From assembly GCF_008831285.2 (NCBI RefSeq), contig NC_045148.1, positions 14,362,802 through 14,426,801 of the forward strand: a stretch of DNA of 64,000 bases, in the 5' to 3' direction. Positions 58,386-64,000 of the stretch are shown here, in pieces. The notes under the pieces are model-generated. The model ran no database searches and was not told where the DNA came from. It saw only the letters and a list, made by a program, of their open reading frames with translations. The translations under genes were made by a program, and so were the position numbers. Origin of the DNA: Nymphaea colorata (taxonomy: Eukaryota; Streptophyta; Magnoliopsida; Nymphaeales; Nymphaeaceae). Position 1 is the stretch's first letter. The number at the start of each line of letters is the position of its first letter.

Positions 58386-61300
58386 CTACTCCCTCTTGTC
58401 CTCTTCGGGTTCATCACCACGCAGTAAAGAATCAGCTTGTGTGGTCTCCGTAAATCGCAGACTGTTTTCGTCCTTTACAGTAGTACTTGCTGGTTTAAGC
58501 AGAGTTAGGCTTTCATCCTTATCGAAGTCTTCACCGGCGTCCTCCGAATATGCGTAGCTGGGAAATTTTCAAGCACACAGCAGCAACACACTCATCTACT
58601 AGTAAAATTAAGAAGAAACGTATAAGAACCATTATCAAGTATTTTTTATAGCTTACCGCATTGAGTTTTGAGAGGGTGCCCAGAGCGCGCAGATGATGCA
58701 GAGGAGCGAGTAAGAAAGCACCTGCCAGAAGGCTGGAATGATCCAGGCCTTCTGCCAACCTTCATTGTAAATGTCTTTCGACTTAAAGTAAAGCTGCAGG
58801 TAGGACCACCAAAGTATGAAGCGTTAGAAGCAATGCGTGAAACGTGGAGTGAGCAGTGCACTTTTTGAAATGTTCCACCACGATTTTCAATCAATTGTTG
58901 TTCTCTATTTCAAAGGATCTGCGCAGCATTATTCTCTTACTCCAATTCCATGAAAATATAATATTGAGGAGTTTGGGGACCAAAAAGGAGACTCATTTTT
59001 TCCCGAGAAGATCATGTATGATTTTTACACGTGTAAACATCATCATACCTCATAACAGATCCAGCCAACTGATACGAGCACAGCCACTGCCAGTGCATTC
59101 GTGAATTTCCTATAGATGTCTAACTTGGCCGTCATTCTTCTTGTCTGCACAATCACGTTCAAGAAACAGTTAGTGAATTCGGTTCACTGGTTCCAGAAAA
59201 CTCAACATTTCACAATTACGGTTGCATCTATTGTTTTGAACAGTAGGCCTCTGTACGATCTGCGCAGCACTTATGCTTCAGTACCAAAAAGATCTGGTCC
59301 TCTCATATTTCGTTCTACATGTACTCCGATTAGATGAAAAAAAGGGATGTAATGTTTCAGATAAAAATCACGAAGTTGATGACAGAAAGCACCCAGATAT
59401 GTGGAGAGCGATCAACGTGCTAAAACAGGATGAAGTGGAATCCAACAAATTCTGACTTTTTGTTTAAATCACTCAAACAGGGCCCAAGTGGAATCCAACA
59501 AATTCTGGCTTTAAATTCTAGTTTAAATCACTCAAAGGGGGCCCTGCAGTACCAAAATTAGAGAGCAATAAAGAGATCAATCAGAAAGCAACAGTAGCTA
59601 TGAATACATTACAACCGTACCTGAAGTTTCTCAAGTGTCCTCGAGAGGGACTTGAATATCCAGAGGATGAAAAAAGCATCAAGAAGCCCAACCGGGAGAA
59701 CAAGAAACAACCTTGCCTTCCCAGAGAAATCACTTACTGAACCAACGTTTTCTACCAACTCAAGAACTTCTGAGGCCAGGAAGAATGTTGCTCCTAGCAA
59801 AAGCACCTTCGAAGTGAGGCCTCCAAGGGTTGGCCTAACCACCCCATATCCCATGGAAACCATAAGTATGATAACACGAGATACTGTTCTTTTTACAGTA
59901 CCAAATGTTACAGCCCATACGGTAAGCCCCGAAGGTCGGACTCCTGTTGCATTGAAAGCAGCATACTCAAAATACCATAATGCCATCTCAAACATTCCCA
60001 ACCCAATAACAAAGGTGATGCAATTTTGAAGCTGCAAAACTTCTCTCCAGAATCTGACGTACTGAGAAAACCAGATGATTCCAAGGAGTACAAACGCGAG
60101 GGACATGAATCCATAGAAATTCATAAGGGGGGCCATCCTTCCAGGAAGATACCCTGTGGGGTTTTTCCATACAGTCTTGCCCTCTACAAGAAGCCCCTTG
60201 AGGCTTGGATCACAGTGAAAGAAGTACAAGTTGTACATTCCGGTCCTAGAGATTTGTATGTTCTTTGATTCCATGGTGGTGTAAAGGTTGTCCCCTTGGA
60301 AATACGTTGAGAACACTTTTGGCCAGTCAGGATTTTTCACCGAGGGCCGGTGAATAACCTCCCCTTGTGTACAGGCACCTAGCTTAGCAAGATCAGGCGT
60401 GCAGCATACAGCTCTTTGACCACCATAAGCAGAACCACCAATTGTTTCTCGATCTTCCACCTCGAAAACAACAGCTTGGACCAACCCAGTGTTGCCTTCT
60501 GCATTAGAGTGCAGCTTAGCAGATTCTTCCGTCCGTCTGAAAGTGATTTTCTCAAACCTGATACCAAAAAGGAAAAAGAGTTGGTATAGGATACGGGAAA
60601 CAAAATGAATAGGAGAAAAGTTCAAAAGCATATTAGTCAAGTTATACGCTCATAACTACAAATGTTTTAATGCAGCTATAATTTAGCTGAGCAAATGATC
60701 GCTAAAGAATCCAGCAATTTCAACTGTCAAAGGTGCACAGGTGACAAGACTGATATGATACTGGTAAAATTGACCAATCTAATCATGAGTTTAGCTTCAA
60801 AAAATCAGGAAAATCAAAATCATCGTACAGCCACTCCCAAGCACCACCAAAATATGGACGAGCATGGTGTCCACTGCTTCTTAGTTATTATCCTTTCTTG
60901 AAGGAAGATGGTCATCCAAAATTTTATCTATGCATATTTACCTATAAAATCCCATTTTATGTTACTTTTTCCCTGCCATCTTTAGTTCATAATATATATA
61001 AATTATTATAGTAACATCATATAAAATATTGTAGGCAAACCTACGAAGATCAGATGAAAGGAAGGAGAGGTTGGCAGTTGACCGGAAGGCATTAGGCATC
61101 AATGCTTCAGATTAAAAAAAAAAAAGTTTTGCCTAAAAGAACAGAACCAGGAAAGATGATGTCTGCTCCCAACCATGCATCACCAGGCACAAGACACTAA
61201 CAGCTCCGAGCGGGTTCCTAAATTAACGAAGTGTTGATCATGTTTTCAAACTAGGCGTCGTCTTTCCAACTCCACTGGCGCATGCGTGGATTAACAATGT

Positions 61301-61856
61301 TGCTTACCCGTATACCCAAAAATATGCAATACACATAAAATAAATCTCCTCATTAACTTGAATAAATGTCTGATTCTAGGTCATCCTCACACTTTCACCT
61401 AAAACAAATTAAAATGGGTACGATAATGGAAGATCCAAGTAGAAAAGATAACTGTCCGAAAACTCAAACCGCTGAGTGTAACACCACTAGCCAATCGTCC
61501 AACCTTAACCAATCAATTAATAGATATTCTACAGAAATTATCGCAGTTTTTTCATTTATTCCAGAAACCAGATTGCCGACATTAGTCAAAATCCCGCTTA
61601 AACCAGCAGATCTCATATTTAAAAGTCGAAGAGACAAGAGATCTAGCCATTACCGGATGTAGGACTCGCCGTTCGCGACCGCAGACGTGTTTTTCTCAAG
61701 AACAGATGCATAGAGTCCCTCACTGCCGCCATGGAGGACGAAGGCGTTTCCCTTCAGTAACAATTCTGCCTGCGCGTACTCGTGAAGGGAGGCATTGCTG
61801 AAGAGGAAGAAGGAAAAAATGGTACAGAGAAGAAGGAATCGACCTGAAATTGACAT
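58386..61856 (-). CDS. Lung seven-transmembrane receptor (GOST-type) family protein
   Basis: Minus-strand exons 61856-61654, 60557-59621, 59144-59049, 58793-58657 and 58557-58386 have GT-AG ends and join in frame to about 514 aa. A signal peptide (MSISGRFLLLCTIFSFFLFS) comes first. A luminal domain of about 190 residues follows, with VFEVEDRETIGGSAYGGQRA, VCCTPDLAKLGACTQG and YNLYFFHCDP. Next are seven membrane segments, from NFYGFMSLAFVLLGIIWFSQ to FWQVLSYSLLCIICALWAPS, and a Ser/Asp/Glu-rich cytosolic tail (DAGEDFDKDES). Order and length match the plant Lung_7-TM_R family, related to animal GPR107/TMEM87, which are Golgi/endosome membrane proteins. In plants they are sometimes listed as candidate G-protein-coupled receptors; that role is unproven. 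Exon 2 start may be off by one base. Confidence 0.88.
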
Positions 61857-61978
61857 CCTCTAGCTTATATATTTTCTTCCACAAAGGAAGAAATGCAGGA
61901 AGAGGAAGAAAATGCTGCAGATCCCGATCTACTCTGTGACCGAGTGCACAGAGTGAAGAAGGGAGTGAACACGAGGGC

Positions 61979-61985
61979 TTTTATA
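61979..61985 (-). promoter_or_regulatory. TATA box of the Lung-7TM gene
   Basis: The minus strand reads CTATAAAAGC, 123 bases upstream of the ATG, preceded by GC-rich text and followed by a purine/pyrimidine-biased leader. Position fits a plant TATA box with a leader of about 90 bases. Confidence 0.55.
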
Positions 61986-61999
61986 GCGTCCCCTTGCTT

Positions 62000-63482
62000 G
62001 GCTCCCTTGTCGGTGGTTTAAATGGACCGAGATTTTTATCGCGATATTTTTCCGTCACGATGTACTTATCGCGTTACTTGAAACAACTCCCTTACGTTGC
62101 CGACTGAAACGAAAGAAAGTCTCTTACAAAGTCCATGTTAATTATTTCTTCTAAACAATTATAAAACATGCTCAAGTTTCACGGAATAACCAAAATGCAA
62201 TTAAATTAAATTTTAACTTTTTTCATTGAACCGTCTACTACATAAAGCAGGTGGGTAAATGAAAAGATCAAACTTAAGTGTGTTTAAACTGGAGTATGTT
62301 TTCCATAAAATATCCATCTATTTTTGTATATCGACTTGAGTATGTCTCCCTAAAATATTCATCTGCCTCTGTATATCTTGCACATTTTGTTTGATCAAAA
62401 GCATCAATGATTTAACTTAATTAACTCTTTCAATAAGAAAAGTGATTCATTCGATTAACTCTTTCAATTATAAAAGGGTTTCATCGACTAAATATACTAA
62501 CAACTATGAGACCGTCAAGATATATTTTACTTTTACGTACTGATTATATTTTCCTTCACTTGTATATTTAAACATATGAAGATATTTTCCTAAGAACCGA
62601 TATTCATAGCATCCGTGAACATGAAAAGAACCTACTCTGTTTCCTTGTTCTCAAACTGCAACTCAACTTGAAACTTGCATCTGGAGAAGTGTGAACTTCT
62701 TCAAATCCTCATGTAGCTTGCCATGGTTAGAAACTCACTTTTTTCCATATTGATCCATGTTTGGCAGTTCTCAGAAAACGCGTGGGACAAAATCAAGAAA
62801 CTAAGAACCGCCGAGCGGCTTCGAAGAAGACCAAGGACTTGAGACTTTAAGTAAAAAATTCTCAGATTGAAAGCTCACAGAGGAGCTGTAGCATTGAGGT
62901 TTAACCTTAGCCCGTGGTTAAGGGAAGGCAGGATGAATGTCGTGAACGAAGAGAGGATTGAAGGGTAAGTCCTCAAACTAACCATGGTTAAAGGCCATGA
63001 ACCTTCATTTTAGTCACGGAATTCTGTTCCTCTTGTTTTGGCCTTCTTTTTCCTCCTTTTCCCCCTTTGTGTTGGCTTTGGATTAAAGACTAGCCTCACG
63101 CGAGAGCGCAAGCAGGGCCTGATCCCCTTGACTTGATCTAGCTGCATGGCATTAGAGCCATTTGGTAACAGAAACACTATAGGTTGAAATATGACTGTGT
63201 CAATATGCCACAATTTGTATGAAAATCCAAAATTGTGATAGGAGTTGTCTCTTTGTCGCTTTCAATGGAATAGAAAATTTGAGAGACGATTAAACAACCA
63301 GTAATCAAATGTTCACTCTTATTCACAACTCCGCATATTGAAACTTCAAAATTTTGTTGGAATTTGCAGATTTGATGCTTTCATTGGAAATGTACACAAC
63401 TGAGAGGCCATTGATGCTATGGCAATAAGCAATTTCCTTAAGCTGGGAATGTGATACTTACAACATGTAAACATGATTCCAG
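62000..63482. other. Intergenic, no gene seen
   Basis: AT-rich. A TGGCATTAGAGCC at about 63146 resembles a decayed tRNA-Met primer site, but nothing around it supports this. No coding similarity recognised. Confidence 0.45.
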
Positions 63483-64000
63483 TGTTGGGATTTCTCCTCA
63501 TAACGCATATACAAAACCAAACGTATATACGCTAAAACAAGATCATGCTCATGCTAAATCATTGAAATAAACGAAACCTTAAACTGAAGCGGAAGCGTAC
63601 CTGAATCCATCTGATCTGGTGCACGGAAAGATCGCAGCAGGGTCTTTCAGGGTACGTGCGGCGCGCTTGAGGTCTCTCTCAGATGGGGAAGAGGAAAACC
63701 CTAGAAACCAATGTTTCAGGCAACCATTGCACGACCCCAGGGACCATTACCATTTTATAATAAGGATAATTACGGATTTCACCCATCAAAGAGTCCGTAA
63801 TTCTGTACCGGTATCTATACATTTCAAAATTACCTCATACTATCTAAAATGACGTAATATCCCAAAATGCAATCACTTAAGCGGATATTTACATTAAGAC
63901 AACCATAATGTCTGAAATTCCTCATAGACATATGTCGGCCCACCAAATGATCTTACAATCTCCCACTTGGGTCAAATATGTCTTAATACATTCAGACATT
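63483..64000. mobile_element. Probable Ty1/copia-type LTR edge, continuing past the window
   Basis: TGTTGGGATTTCTCC begins at 63483, a common copia LTR start. The text GAAGCGGAAGCGTACC and ATCTCCCACTTGGGTCA farther on resembles non-coding parts of plant copia elements. Only one edge is visible; there is no TSD or coding region in the window. Confidence 0.4.

Noticed and set aside
59116-59455. Plus-strand ORFs over the Lung-7TM introns
   Set aside because: Antisense to real exons and introns of the 7TM gene; no domain.
63146-63158. TGGCATTAGAGCC as a primer-binding site
   Set aside because: Two mismatches to the tRNA-Met site and no LTR edge or gag next to it.

Overview
The window is plant nuclear DNA, almost certainly from an angiosperm. 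Five host genes have GT-AG introns and belong to plant-type families (nucleoredoxins with DC1 zinc fingers, a DUF985 cupin, a Lung-7TM membrane protein). They sit among nested retrotransposons and AT-rich spacers with long microsatellites. I cannot name the species. There are no bacterial features, CRISPR arrays or rRNA genes, and I recognised no tRNA gene.

Positions 1-16578 are a three-layer nest of mobile elements. The outer layer is a decayed Ty3/Gypsy element on the minus strand, with gag at 13650-14808, pol at 147-3464 and a tRNA-Met-type primer site at 14987-14998. Its 3' LTR is cut by the window edge. Inside it, between gag and protease, sits a solo LTR (3470-13644; TSD GGTAC). Inside the solo LTR sits a PIF/Harbinger DNA transposon (3939-9831; 25-bp TIRs, TSD TTA). 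The Harbinger element encodes a near-complete DDE transposase and a Myb/SANT-like protein. It also holds an RNase H1 N-terminal (viroplasmin-fold) ORF and exons of a dienelactone hydrolase gene.

Positions 19490-34802 are a tandem nucleoredoxin array on the plus strand: a decayed copy, an intact four-exon gene of 582 aa (three thioredoxin folds plus DC1), and a four-exon gene of 522 aa that has lost the DC1 zinc finger. AT-rich, gene-free spacers separate them.

Positions 35163-49144 are a 14-kb retroelement composite from the same family as the solo LTR, bounded by one 5-bp TSD (GTATT). It has three LTR copies in mixed orientation and a large inverted repeat with arms of about 4.7 kb. Its internal region encodes no recognisable gag or pol. 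Instead it carries a decayed ORF with a forkhead-associated (FHA) domain and acidic and basic low-complexity stretches. It landed between the third nucleoredoxin copy and the cupin gene, leaving about 400 bp upstream of the cupin start codon.

Positions 49558-61990 hold ordinary genes: a three-exon DUF985 cupin (192 aa), a two-exon conserved 136-aa protein with a LINE relic in its intron, and a five-exon, minus-strand Lung-7TM/GOST-type membrane protein (514 aa). The last 2 kb are intergenic and end in a likely Ty1/copia LTR edge at 63483. Exon boundaries were set by hand from GT-AG sites, reading frame and family similarity.
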